Shown here piece after piece: positions 55,925 to 64,000 of a stretch of 64,000 nucleotides of DNA. A model generated the notes under the pieces. It saw only the letters and a program-made list of their open reading frames with translations. It was not told the DNA's origin and ran no database searches. This DNA is from Klebsiella oxytoca (GTDB taxonomy: Bacteria > Pseudomonadota > Gammaproteobacteria > Enterobacterales > Enterobacteriaceae): contig NZ_CP046115.1 in the NCBI RefSeq assembly GCF_009707385.1, positions 4,526,001 to 4,590,000 on the forward strand, in the 5' to 3' direction. Within the stretch, counting starts at the first letter, position 1. The number at the start of each line of letters is the position of its first letter. A program made the position numbers and the translations under genes.

Positions 55925-55950
55925 AAAAGGGGCAGGTCGATGACCTGCCC
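55925..55950 (-). terminator. Rho-independent terminator of serA
   Basis: On the minus strand a perfect 9-bp stem GGGCAGGTC/GACCTGCCC with a 3-nt loop, followed by CTTTTCTCC, 18 nt beyond the serA stop. Confidence 0.8.
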
Positions 55951-55967
55951 GCTGGCATTAAAGGGGA

Positions 55968-57200
55968 TTAGTACAGCAGACGTGCGCGAATAGTCCCAGG
56001 GATAGCCTTCATCGCCTGCAGCGCAGACTGCGCTACATCTTCTTCGGCTTCAATATCAATCACCACGTAGCCCATCTGCGGAGTGGTCTGCAGATACTGC
56101 GCCGCAATGTTAATGCCCTGGGCGGCGAAGATCTGGTTAAGCGCGGTCAGCACGCCAGGACGGTTTTCATGGATATGCAGCAGACGTCGTCCGCCGTGCA
56201 GCGGCAGCGACACTTCCGGGAAGTTAACCGCAGAGAGCGTTGAACCGTTATCAGAGTACTTCGCCAGCTTGCCCGCCACTTCCAGACCGATGTTTTCCTG
56301 CGCTTCCTGAGTAGAGCCGCCAATGTGCGGGGTCAGGATAACGTTGTCGAACTCGCACAGCGGAGAGTTAAACGGATCGCTGTTGGTCGCCGGTTCCGTC
56401 GGGAATACGTCGATCGCCGCGCCCGCCAGATGTTTGCTCGCCAGCACATCGCACAGCGCCGGGATATCAACCACGGTACCACGGGAAGCGTTAATCAGCA
56501 GCGCGCCGGGCTTCATCAGCGCCAGCTCTTCCGCGCCAATCATATTCTTAGTGGAGGCGTTTTCCGGCACGTGCAGGCTCACCACATCGCTCATGTTTAA
56601 CAAATCAGAGAGATGCTGAACCTGAGTCGCATTACCTAACGGCAGTTTGCTTTCAATATCATAGAAATAGACGTGCATTCCCAACGATTCGGCCAGGATG
56701 CCCAGCTGGGTGCCGATATGACCATAGCCGATAATACCCAGCTTTTTACCACGCGCTTCAAAGCTGCCTACCGCCAGTTTGTTCCACACGCCACGGTGCG
56801 CTTTGGCGTTCGCCGCCGGTACGCCGCGCAGCATAAGCAGCAGCTCGCCGATCACCAGCTCAGCAACGGAACGAGTATTGGAGAATGGCGCGTTAAAGAC
56901 AGGAATACCGCGCTTTGCCGCGGCGTTTAAATCAACCTGATTGGTACCGATACAGAAGCAACCTACCGCCACCAGTTTTTCCGCCGCCGCGAAAATCTCT
57001 TCAGTCAGATGAGTACGGGAGCGCAGGCCGATGAAATGGGCATCACGGATGGACGCTTTCAGCTCTTCGCTGTCCAGAGCGCCTTTGTGAAATTCGATAT
57101 TGGTGTAGCCTGCTGCGCGGAGGCTGTCCACCGCCTTTTGATGCACACCTTCAACCAGCAGAAATTTAATCTTGTCTTTTTCCAGTGATACCTTAGCCAT
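55968..57200 (-). CDS. serA: D-3-phosphoglycerate dehydrogenase
   Basis: A 410-residue enzyme (E. coli length) for the first step of serine synthesis. The NAD-binding domain has LGIIGYGHIGTQLGILAESL, catalytic Arg in NASRGTVVD and His in LTPHIGGSTQEAQENIG; the C-terminal ACT domain (NRPGVLTALNQIFAAQGINI) binds serine for feedback inhibition. In E. coli it is controlled by Lrp. Its product feeds GlyA and then the glycine cleavage system encoded nearby. Confidence 0.97.
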   Translation of the reverse strand: MAKVSLEKDKIKFLLVEGVHQKAVDSLRAAGYTNIEFHKGALDSEELKASIRDAHFIGLRSRTHLTEEIFAAAEKLVAVGCFCIGTNQVDLNAAAKRGIPVFNAPFSNTRSVAELVIGELLLMLRGVPAANAKAHRGVWNKLAVGSFEARGKKLGIIGYGHIGTQLGILAESLGMHVYFYDIESKLPLGNATQVQHLSDLLNMSDVVSLHVPENASTKNMIGAEELALMKPGALLINASRGTVVDIPALCDVLASKHLAGAAIDVFPTEPATNSDPFNSPLCEFDNVILTPHIGGSTQEAQENIGLEVAGKLAKYSDNGSTLSAVNFPEVSLPLHGGRRLLHIHENRPGVLTALNQIFAAQGINIAAQYLQTTPQMGYVVIDIEAEEDVAQSALQAMKAIPGTIRARLLY

Positions 57201-57434
57201 TTCCCCGTCCTGTTTTTGTCTTAACTGATGTCGTGCGGAACGAAAGTTCTTCTCAGCAACATATCAAAAAAAACTATTGCGGCAATATGAACGTTTGCGT
57301 CGGCTACCTGAAGAAATATCAATCAGAGGGAAATAGCAGGACAAAACACCAGAAAGTAAAAGAAAGGTAGATTGTTACTAAGACAAGGCGCGTAAATGTG
57401 ACAGAAGTCACCAAAATACGCCTGGAGAAAAAAT

Positions 57435-57461
57435 ATTGGCGAGGGAGCTATTCGCTCCCTC
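57435..57461 (-). terminator. Rho-independent terminator of rpiA
   Basis: A perfect 8-bp stem GAGGGAGC/GCTCCCTC with a 5-nt loop, then on the minus strand GCCAATATTTTTTTC. It starts 8 nt after the rpiA stop. Confidence 0.85.
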
Positions 57462-57469
57462 AGATCGAA

Positions 57470-58129
57470 CTATTTGGTGATAGTTTTTACACCATCCGCG
57501 GTCCCGATCAGCGCGACATCTGCGCCACGATTCGCAAACAGACCGACGGTCACCACGCCCGGAATACCGTTGATAGTATTTTCCAGTGCGATAGCATCCA
57601 GAATTTCCAGACCAAACACATCCAGGATCACGTTGCCGTTATCGGTCACTACGCCCTGACGGTACTCAGGGCGGCCACCCAGTTTGACCAGTTGACGAGC
57701 CACGGCGCTACGCGCCATCGGAATCACTTCCACCGGCAGCGGGAATTTACCCAGAATATCAACCTGCTTGGAAGCATCAGCGATACAGATAAATTTGTCG
57801 GCGACCGAGGCAATAATTTTCTCGCGCGTCAGCGCTGCGCCGCCGCCTTTAATCATCTGCATATGGCCGTTGATTTCATCGGCACCGTCCACATAGATAC
57901 CCAGACGGTCAACGCTATTCAGATCAAAAACCGTAATCCCAAGGCTTTTCAGTTTTTCGGTAGAGGCATCAGAGCTGGAAACCGCCCCTTCAATCTGCCC
58001 TTTCATGGTGCCCAGAGCATCAATAAAATGCGCCGCCGTTGAGCCCGTGCCTACTCCGACGATGGTGCCCGGTTGTACATACTGCAGTGCCGCCCAGCCT
58101 ACTGCTTTTTTCAGTTCATCTTGCGTCAT
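57470..58129 (-). CDS. rpiA: Ribose-5-phosphate isomerase A
   Basis: A 219-residue enzyme interconverting ribose 5-phosphate and ribulose 5-phosphate. It has [51 protein letters not shown] with the catalytic Asp/Lys, and [18 protein letters not shown]. The ATG at 58129 ([11 protein letters not shown]) matches the family; 26 open upstream codons are rejected. It is divergent from argP. Confidence 0.97.
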   Translation of the reverse strand: MTQDELKKAVGWAALQYVQPGTIVGVGTGSTAAHFIDALGTMKGQIEGAVSSSDASTEKLKSLGITVFDLNSVDRLGIYVDGADEINGHMQMIKGGGAALTREKIIASVADKFICIADASKQVDILGKFPLPVEVIPMARSAVARQLVKLGGRPEYRQGVVTDNGNVILDVFGLEILDAIALENTINGIPGVVTVGLFANRGADVALIGTADGVKTITK

Positions 58130-58297
58130 GATCGTGGTCCGAGATGTGAATTCCTGTGGCGCATTATAGAACATCAGGGGGGCTATTGTCCCTGCGATGG
58201 AGATCACACAACGCAGTCACCAACTTTTCATCTTCATCAAAAACAAATTTATGTCATAGTGCGGGTTAACGAAAAGTAATAGGGGCACGCCAGAACA

Positions 58298-59191
58298 ATG
58301 AAACGACCGGACTACAGAACACTACAAGCGCTGGACGCGGTAATCAGGGAACGAGGGTTTGAGCGCGCCGCGCAGAAGCTTTGTATTACGCAGTCCGCCG
58401 TCTCTCAGCGCATCAAACAGCTGGAAAACATGTTTGGCCAACCTCTGCTGGTACGTACCGTACCGCCGCGTCCCACCGAACAAGGGCAAAAACTGCTGGC
58501 CCTGCTGCGTCAGGTTGAGCTGCTGGAAGAGGAGTGGCTGGGTGACGAGCAAACCGGATCTACGCCGCTGCTGCTGTCGCTGGCGGTTAACGCCGACAGT
58601 CTGGCTACCTGGCTGCTGCCCGCGCTCTCCAGCGTGCTTTCCGACTCCCCTATTCGCCTGAATCTGCAGGTGGAGGACGAAACCCGGACCCAGGAACGCC
58701 TGCGCCGTGGCGAAGTAGTCGGCGCGGTCAGTATCCAGCCACAGGCGCTGCCAAGCTGCCTGGTCGATCAGCTTGGAGCGCTGGACTATCTGTTCGTTGC
58801 CTCAAAGGAATTTGCGAAACGCTATTTCCCCAACGGGGTGACCCGCTCGGCGCTGCTCAAAGCGCCGGTGGTGGCATTCGACCACCTCGATGATATGCAC
58901 CAGGCGTTTTTGCAGCAAAACTTCGACTTACCGCCGGGCAGCGTACCATGTCATATCGTCAACTCTTCTGAAGCCTTTGTGCAGCTGGCGCGTCAGGGAA
59001 CGACCTGCTGTATGATCCCGCACCTGCAAATTGAGCGAGAGCTGAACAGCGGCGAGCTTATCAACCTCACGCCAGGCCTGTTCCAGCGCCGGATGCTCTA
59101 CTGGCACCGTTTTGCGCCGGAAAGCCGCATGATGCGCCGGGTGACCGATGCGCTGATTGATTACGGCCACAAAGTGCTTCGTCAGGATTAA
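58298..59191 (+). CDS. argP: LysR-type regulator ArgP (IciA)
   Basis: A 297-residue LTTR that activates argO with arginine and represses it with lysine. N-terminal helix-turn-helix: [40 protein letters not shown]. The effector domain includes [18 protein letters not shown]. Its target argO lies 0.9 kb downstream. In E. coli the scp operon separates argP from yggE; here they are adjacent. Confidence 0.96.
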   Translation: MKRPDYRTLQALDAVIRERGFERAAQKLCITQSAVSQRIKQLENMFGQPLLVRTVPPRPTEQGQKLLALLRQVELLEEEWLGDEQTGSTPLLLSLAVNADSLATWLLPALSSVLSDSPIRLNLQVEDETRTQERLRRGEVVGAVSIQPQALPSCLVDQLGALDYLFVASKEFAKRYFPNGVTRSALLKAPVVAFDHLDDMHQAFLQQNFDLPPGSVPCHIVNSSEAFVQLARQGTTCCMIPHLQIERELNSGELINLTPGLFQRRMLYWHRFAPESRMMRRVTDALIDYGHKVLRQD

Positions 59192-59203
59192 ATCGCGAGC
59201 ATA

Positions 59204-59234
59204 AAAAAAGCCACTTCAGTGAAGTGGCTTTTTT
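59204..59234. terminator. Bidirectional rho-independent terminator argP / yggE
   Basis: AAAAAAGCCACTTC (59204-59217) and GAAGTGGCTTTTTT (59221-59234), a 14-bp perfect stem with A- and T-tracts, between the convergent stops. It suits both directions. Confidence 0.95.
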
Positions 59235-59245
59235 ATCGCTGCGGA

Positions 59246-60013
59246 TTACTCTGCGGCTTTTGGTTCTTCAGCGGGTTTCGCCGGCGCCGCAGATGCTGGC
59301 GCTGGCTGGGTCGGCTGCAGCTCAAACACCACATCCACCTGATCATCAAACTGAATGGTTGCCTGCTCGTAGGTTTCCTGGGCTGAAACCGGCGCCGCAT
59401 CGGCTTTCATCATCCGTACCATCGGACTTGGCTGGTAGTTCGAGACATGATAGCGCACGCTATAGACTGGACCCAGTTTGCCGTGGAACCCTGTAGCCAG
59501 TTCCTGAGCCTGGTGAATCGCATCATCAATCGCCGCTTTGCGCGCCTTATCTTTATAAGCGTCCGGTTGCGCAACGCCCAGCGATACTGAACGGATCTCG
59601 TTCAGACCGGCTTTTAACGCCCCATCTAACAGACCGTTGAGTTTATCCAGCTGGCGCAGCGTGACTTCAACGCTACGCACCGCGCGGTAGCCCTTGAGGA
59701 TGCTTTTGCCGTTCTGATAGTCGTAATCAGGCTGGGTACGCAGGTTGGCTGAATTAATGTCTTTCTTCGCAATGCCGCTCTTCTCCAGGAATGACAGATA
59801 CTGAGCCACGCGTTCGTCAGCCTGTTTCTTAGCGGATGCCGCATCTTTTGCGGAAACGTTAACTTCAATCGCCAGAGTGGCAATATCAGGAACCGCAGCG
59901 ACGCTGGCGGTTCCTGAAGTAACAATATGCGGGCCGTTCGGCAATTCGCTTGCCTGAGCCGCCATTGCGCTAAATCCGAGTGCCGCCGCCAGGGCCATGA
60001 CTTTTAACTTCAC
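59246..60013 (-). CDS. yggE: YggE, periplasmic SIMPL-domain protein
   Basis: A 255-residue protein with a signal peptide (MKLKVMALAAALGFSAMAAQ to AQA) and a SIMPL domain: HIVTSGTASVAAVPDIATLA, LRTQPDYDYQNGKSILKGYR, RSVSLGVAQPDAYKDKARKA. The Ala/Pro/Lys-rich tail is a little longer than in E. coli. Reported to lower oxidative stress; the mechanism is unknown. Confidence 0.93.
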   Translation of the reverse strand: MKLKVMALAAALGFSAMAAQASELPNGPHIVTSGTASVAAVPDIATLAIEVNVSAKDAASAKKQADERVAQYLSFLEKSGIAKKDINSANLRTQPDYDYQNGKSILKGYRAVRSVEVTLRQLDKLNGLLDGALKAGLNEIRSVSLGVAQPDAYKDKARKAAIDDAIHQAQELATGFHGKLGPVYSVRYHVSNYQPSPMVRMMKADAAPVSAQETYEQATIQFDDQVDVVFELQPTQPAPASAAPAKPAEEPKAAE

Positions 60014-60103
60014 TGTCGTTTCTCCATATTACATTGGTCGTCTATACACAGACGCATGCCTGCAAGCTTAGCGCGTACGCGGAGAAAGTCCATCGGACAA
60101 GAC

Positions 60104-60739
60104 TTAGTTAAGCAGCGCCTGCACATGTGAGAAACCGTCTTTCGCCAGCTGCAGCGCAATTACCCACATAACCACGCCGACCAGCACGTTGATAATTCGC
60201 TGCGCTTTCGCCGTACGCAGACGCGGAGCCAGCCAAGCGGCCAGCAGAGCCAGGCCGAAAAACCATAAGAATGAGGCACTAATTGTGCCCAAAGCAAACC
60301 AGCGCTTCGGCTCCATCGCCAGCTGCCCGCCGAGACTACCGAGAACAACAAATGTATCGAGATAAACGTGAGGATTCAGCCACGTGACAGCCAGCATGGT
60401 GACGATAATTTTCCAGCGCCCCTGCTTCATCACTTCCGCGCTGGCCAGCTCCAGATTACTGCTAAAGGCCGTCTTCAGGGCGCCAAAGCCGTACCACAAT
60501 AAAAAAGCGACCCCGCCCCAGGTCACCAGCGCCAGCAGCCACGGCGACTGCATCAGCAGCGCGCTGCCGCCAAATATCCCGGCACAAATCAGCAGCAGAT
60601 CGCTGATGGCGCACAGCAAGGCAATCATCAGATGGTATTGACGGCGAATGCCCTGATTCATCACAAAAGCGTTTTGCGGGCCGAGCGGCAAAATCATTGC
60701 CGCACCCAGGGCAAGGCCCTGAAAGTAATACGATAACAT
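60104..60739 (-). CDS. argO: Arginine exporter ArgO
   Basis: A 211-residue LysE-family exporter with about six hydrophobic segments; the N-terminal [20 protein letters not shown] is the family signature. It exports arginine (and canavanine) under ArgP control. The 154-bp upstream gap should hold the ArgP-dependent promoter, which I did not resolve. Confidence 0.95.
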   Translation of the reverse strand: MLSYYFQGLALGAAMILPLGPQNAFVMNQGIRRQYHLMIALLCAISDLLLICAGIFGGSALLMQSPWLLALVTWGGVAFLLWYGFGALKTAFSSNLELASAEVMKQGRWKIIVTMLAVTWLNPHVYLDTFVVLGSLGGQLAMEPKRWFALGTISASFLWFFGLALLAAWLAPRLRTAKAQRIINVLVGVVMWVIALQLAKDGFSHVQALLN

Positions 60740-60850
60740 CGGAAGTGAGTTCCATTATGAGAGTCAATGACGGGGAATATAGCGCGCAGGCATCATTAGA
60801 GGAAATTGAAAATTTTAATCAGCAATAAGTAAAACTAATAACAAAAGGCA

Positions 60851-60874
60851 AAATAAAGGCCGGATGCACCGGCC
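60851..60874 (-). terminator. Rho-independent terminator of mscS
   Basis: GGCCGG/CCGGCC stem with a 5-nt loop, followed on the minus strand by TTTATTT, 20 nt after the mscS stop. Confidence 0.75.
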
Positions 60875-60893
60875 AGTTAAATAAAGCACAACG

Positions 60894-61751
60894 TTATTCT
60901 GCTTTTTCCTGCGGACGAATCACATGAACATCCATCTGCGGGTACGGGAAGCTAATACCGTTGGCGTCAAAATCACGCTTAATACGCTCCAGAACATCCC
61001 AGTAAACGTTTTGCAAATCGCTGCTTTTACTCCACACGCGTACCACGTAGTTCACTGATGAAGCGCCCAGTTCATTCAGACGAACGGTCATTTCACGATC
61101 TTTAAGGATACGCTCATCAGACTCGATGATACTGGTGAGCAGCTGCTTCACCTTATCAATATCGGCATCGTAAGCTACGCCGATGATAAACTCGTTACGA
61201 CGAACGGGTTCGCGAGAAAAGTTAATAATATTTCCCGCGATAATTTTACCGTTTGGCACTACCACAATTTTGCCATCCGCACTGCGCAGAGTGGTGGAGA
61301 AAATCTGCACGTTCAGTACGGTTCCCGCAATACCGCCAAGGTCAACGTATTCACCGGCACGGAATGGACGGAATACCACCAGCAGGACGCCAGCGGCAAG
61401 GTTAGACAGCGACCCCTGCAGCGCCAGACCGACGGCTAAACCTGCGGCGCCGAGGACTGCAATAACCGAAGCGGTTTGCACGCCCACGCGACCCAGAGCG
61501 GCTATCAGCGTAAAAGCAATAATGGCATAGCGTACCAGTGCAGAAAGAAAATCGGCAACGGTGGCATCAATGTGACGCGCCCGCATCAGGCGATTCACGG
61601 TATTGGAAACAATTCGCGCCACAATCAGACCAACAATAATAATCGCGATAGCCGCGACGATGTTGACGGCATAGCTCAGCAGTAATGCCTGATTGCGCAC
61701 CAGCCACGAACCGGCGTTATTTATGCTATCGACAACGTTCAAATCTTCCAT
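60894..61751 (-). CDS. mscS: Small-conductance mechanosensitive channel MscS
   Basis: A 285-residue channel opened by membrane tension during hypo-osmotic shock. Three membrane helices; the pore-lining TM3 is [20 protein letters not shown] followed by [12 protein letters not shown] with the Gly/Ala packing pattern. The cytoplasmic beta and alpha/beta domain ends with [14 protein letters not shown]. Confidence 0.96.
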   Translation of the reverse strand: MEDLNVVDSINNAGSWLVRNQALLLSYAVNIVAAIAIIIVGLIVARIVSNTVNRLMRARHIDATVADFLSALVRYAIIAFTLIAALGRVGVQTASVIAVLGAAGLAVGLALQGSLSNLAAGVLLVVFRPFRAGEYVDLGGIAGTVLNVQIFSTTLRSADGKIVVVPNGKIIAGNIINFSREPVRRNEFIIGVAYDADIDKVKQLLTSIIESDERILKDREMTVRLNELGASSVNYVVRVWSKSSDLQNVYWDVLERIKRDFDANGISFPYPQMDVHVIRPQEKAE

Positions 61752-61891
61752 TCAACTTTCCTTATGGATACCCTGACGGGAAATAAAATAGCCAAACCTG
61801 TAGCTCCAACCTGGTTAAGGGTAAACAATAACAGCGCGTTTTGCCAAATTGATCACATTTTTTTAGCAACATTTCATGTTGTTCAGACAAC

Positions 61892-61917
61892 AAAAAAGCC
61901 CGCATTTCTGCGGGCTT
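61892..61917 (-). terminator. Rho-independent terminator of fbaA
   Basis: A 9-bp stem AAGCCCGCA/TGCGGGCTT with loop TTTC and an A6 tract that reads TTTTTT on the minus strand, 22 nt after the fbaA stop. Confidence 0.92.
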
Positions 61918-61939
61918 CCGGGTAAGAAACGAAATTTTC

Positions 61940-63019
61940 TTACAGAACGTCGATCGCGTTCAGCTCTTTAAATGCCTGCTCCAGACGAGTCACCATGGAA
62001 GTCTGTGCAGCGCGCAGCCATACGCGCGGATCGTAGTATTTCTTGTTCGGCTGGTCTTCGCCTTTCGGGTTGCCCAGCTGGCCCTGCAGGTAAGCTTCGT
62101 TAGTTTTGTAGTACTGCAGGATACCGTCCCAGGTTGCCCATTGGGTGTCGGTATCGATGTTCATTTTCACTACGCCGTAGCTTACGGAGTCTTTGATTTC
62201 CTGAGCGGAAGAACCGGAACCGCCGTGGAAGACGAAGTTCAGGCTGTTATGCGGCAGGTTGTGTTTCTTAGAAACGTATTCCTGAGAGTCGCGCAGGATA
62301 GTCGGGGTCAGAACCACGTTACCCGGCTTGTAAACGCCATGTACGTTACCGAAAGAGGCCGCGATGGTGAAGCGCGGGCTGATTTTGCTCAGCTCGGTGT
62401 ATGCGTAATCAACGTCTTCCGGCTGGGTGTACAGAGCAGAAGCGTCCATGTGGCTGTTGTCCACGCCGTCTTCTTCGCCGCCGGTGCAGCCCAGTTCGAT
62501 TTCCAGAGTCATGTCCATTTTGGCCATACGAGCCAGGTACTTAGAACAGATCTCGATGTTTTCGTGCAGGGACTCTTCAGACAGGTCAATCATGTGAGAA
62601 GAGAACAGCGGTTTGCCGGTAGCAGCGAAGTGTTTTTCACCCGCGTCCAGCAGGCCGTCGATCCACGGCAGCAGTTTCTTCGCGCAGTGGTCGGTATGCA
62701 GGATAACCGGCACGCCGTAGTGTTCAGCCATCTGGTGAACGTGATGTGCGCCGGAGATAGCACCGAGAATTGCAGCGCCCTGAGGAACGTCAGTTTTCAC
62801 GCCTTTGCCCGCGATAAACGCAGCGCCGCCGTTAGAGAACTGAACGATAACCGGAGAGCGAACTTTTGCAGCTGCTTCCAGAACGGCGTTAATGGAATCG
62901 GTGCCCACGCAGTTTACCGCCGGCAGAGCAAAGTTGTTTTCTTTAGCTACCTGGAACACTTTCTGAACGTCGTCGCCAGTGATGACGCCCGGTTTTACGA
63001 AATCAAAAATTTTAGACAT
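61940..63019 (-). CDS. fbaA: Class II fructose-bisphosphate aldolase
   Basis: A 359-residue zinc aldolase (E. coli length) of glycolysis/gluconeogenesis. Zn and catalytic residues lie in VPVILHTDHCAKKLLPWIDG, LEIELGCTGGEEDGVDNSHM, FGNVHGVYKPGN and FVFHGGSGSSAQEI. It follows pgk, as in the conserved epd-pgk-fbaA operon, and is probably also expressed from its own promoter. Confidence 0.97.
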   Translation of the reverse strand: MSKIFDFVKPGVITGDDVQKVFQVAKENNFALPAVNCVGTDSINAVLEAAAKVRSPVIVQFSNGGAAFIAGKGVKTDVPQGAAILGAISGAHHVHQMAEHYGVPVILHTDHCAKKLLPWIDGLLDAGEKHFAATGKPLFSSHMIDLSEESLHENIEICSKYLARMAKMDMTLEIELGCTGGEEDGVDNSHMDASALYTQPEDVDYAYTELSKISPRFTIAASFGNVHGVYKPGNVVLTPTILRDSQEYVSKKHNLPHNSLNFVFHGGSGSSAQEIKDSVSYGVVKMNIDTDTQWATWDGILQYYKTNEAYLQGQLGNPKGEDQPNKKYYDPRVWLRAAQTSMVTRLEQAFKELNAIDVL

Positions 63020-63097
63020 GTTACGTAGTCCTGTATCTGTATCTTCGACCGTTGAAGAAGGTTCGCGAGCTGTACAAAATTGTACGTTAGCGCGCTG

Positions 63098-63122
63098 AAA
63101 AACAGGCGGGTTTCCCCGCCTG
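63098..63122 (-). terminator. Intrinsic terminator-like hairpin between pgk and fbaA
   Basis: An 8-bp perfect stem CAGGCGGG/CCCGCCTG with a 4-nt loop, followed on the minus strand by TTTTT, 7 nt after the pgk stop. In an operon it could act as a partial terminator or stabilise the pgk 3' end. Confidence 0.8.
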
Positions 63123-63129
63123 AACTAAA

Positions 63130-64000
63130 TTACTTCTTAGCGCGCTCTTCGAGCATGGCTACTGCCGGCAGAACTTTGCCTTCCACGAATTCGAGGAATG
63201 CGCCGCCGCCAGTGGAGATGTAGGAGATTTTGTCAGCGATGCCAAACAGGTCAATCGCTGCCAGGGTGTCACCGCCGCCGGCGATAGAGAAACCTTCGCT
63301 GTCTGCGATAGCATTCGCGACGATTTCAGTCCCTTTACGGAAGTTCGGGAACTCGAATACGCCAACCGGGCCGTTCCACAGGATAGTTTTGGCGTTTTTC
63401 AGGATATCAGCCAGTTTCTGTGCGGAAACGTCGCCGAGGTCCAGAATCTGCTCGTCATCTTTGATGTCGTTAACAGATTTCAGGGTGGCGGTTGCGGTTT
63501 CAGAGAACTCGGTAGCCACACGCACGTCAGTCGGAACCGGGATATCGCAGGTAGTCAGCAGGCGTTTGGCTTCGTCAACCAGATCCGCTTCGTACAGGGA
63601 TTTACCTACGTTGTGGCCCTGAGCGGCAACGAAGGTGTTAGCGATACCGCCGCCGACAATCAGCTGGTCAGCGATTTTAGACAGGGAATCCAGTACGGTC
63701 AGTTTGGTGGACACTTTAGAACCACCAACGATAGCAACCATCGGACGAGCCGGTTCTTTCAGCGCTTTACCCAGCGCGTCCAGCTCGGCGGCCAGCAGCG
63801 GGCCTGCGCAAGCAACGTCAGCGAATTTACCGATACCGTGAGTAGAAGCCTGCGCGCGGTGCGCAGTACCGAATGCGTCCATCACAAATACGTCGCACAG
63901 CGCAGCGTATTTCTTAGACAGCGCTTCGTCGTCTTTCTTCTCGCCTTTGTTGAAGCGAACGTTTTCCAGAACCACCAGTTCACCGGCAGCCACTTCAACG
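63130..64000 (-). CDS. pgk: Phosphoglycerate kinase, C-terminal part (start beyond window)
   Basis: About 290 codons of the roughly 387 of E. coli Pgk; the N-terminus lies to the right of the window. Seen are [70 protein letters not shown] and the nucleotide-binding [11 protein letters not shown] with [11 protein letters not shown]. Catalyses ATP formation from 1,3-bisphosphoglycerate. Confidence 0.97.
   Translation of the reverse strand, partial: VEVAAGELVVLENVRFNKGEKKDDEALSKKYAALCDVFVMDAFGTAHRAQASTHGIGKFADVACAGPLLAAELDALGKALKEPARPMVAIVGGSKVSTKLTVLDSLSKIADQLIVGGGIANTFVAAQGHNVGKSLYEADLVDEAKRLLTTCDIPVPTDVRVATEFSETATATLKSVNDIKDDEQILDLGDVSAQKLADILKNAKTILWNGPVGVFEFPNFRKGTEIVANAIADSEGFSIAGGGDTLAAIDLFGIADKISYISTGGGAFLEFVEGKVLPAVAMLEERAKK

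Overview
The window is enterobacterial chromosome, most likely Klebsiella or a close relative such as Raoultella. From about 29.1 kb to the right end it carries a conserved backbone known from E. coli (tRNA-Gly(CCC), actS, idi, lysS-prfB-recJ-dsbC-xerD, fldB, cptA-sdhE, ygfZ, trhA, yqfB, bglA, ygfF, gcvTHP, ubiI-ubiH-pepP-ygfB, zapA, 6S RNA, fau, sib/ibs, serA, rpiA, argP, yggE, argO, mscS, fbaA, pgk). The Klebsiella signature is the serine-type arylsulfatase pair atsB-atsA, with MoaR-, MoaE- and MoaF-like genes of the monoamine regulon described in Klebsiella aerogenes.

Region 1 (1-11.6 kb, all minus strand) holds two chaperone-usher fimbrial loci in tandem. The right one is a complete type 1-like operon, fimAICDFGH, without fimB/fimE recombinases and without a recognisable invertible switch. 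The left one (pilin, chaperone, usher) runs off the window start. Each is preceded by a near-identical 184-residue LuxR-like regulator and a homologous AT-rich leader of about 600 bp containing a conserved inverted repeat. The regulators are about 90 percent identical while the pilins are far more diverged. The FimH-like adhesin has an altered mannose pocket.

Region 2 (11.7-25.6 kb, GC-rich) looks like an amine/sulfate-ester catabolic cluster. It contains an aldehyde dehydrogenase divergent from an FAD amine oxidase-like gene, a cupin, an APC permease, a small unknown protein, an HDAC-fold deacetylase translationally coupled to an MFS transporter, a MoaR-like LuxR regulator, atsB-atsA, and moaE-moaF. 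Five copies of a 14-bp near-palindrome, CGTYC-N4-GRACG, lie in four intergenic regions of this cluster. I propose them as a shared operator, possibly for the MoaR-like protein.

Region 3 (25.7-29.2 kb, lower GC) has an arylamine N-acetyltransferase divergent from a LysR regulator, then a two-gene operon (ribbon-helix-helix protein plus SAM methyltransferase) with a perfect 24-bp palindrome in its promoter. It abuts the 3' end of tRNA-Gly(CCC), a likely integration point, but I found no integrase and no att repeat.

Region 4 (29.3-64 kb) is housekeeping backbone. Notable items are the programmed +1 frameshift in prfB, an RpiR-type regulator and a CxxC thioredoxin-like gene on either side of bglA (not in the E. 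coli order I know), a Sib/Ibs type I toxin-antitoxin unit with a 19-codon hydrophobic peptide, 6S RNA, several REP-like and ERIC-like repeats, and well-formed intrinsic terminators. The scp operon and the xanthine-dehydrogenase block that E. coli carries in this neighbourhood are absent.
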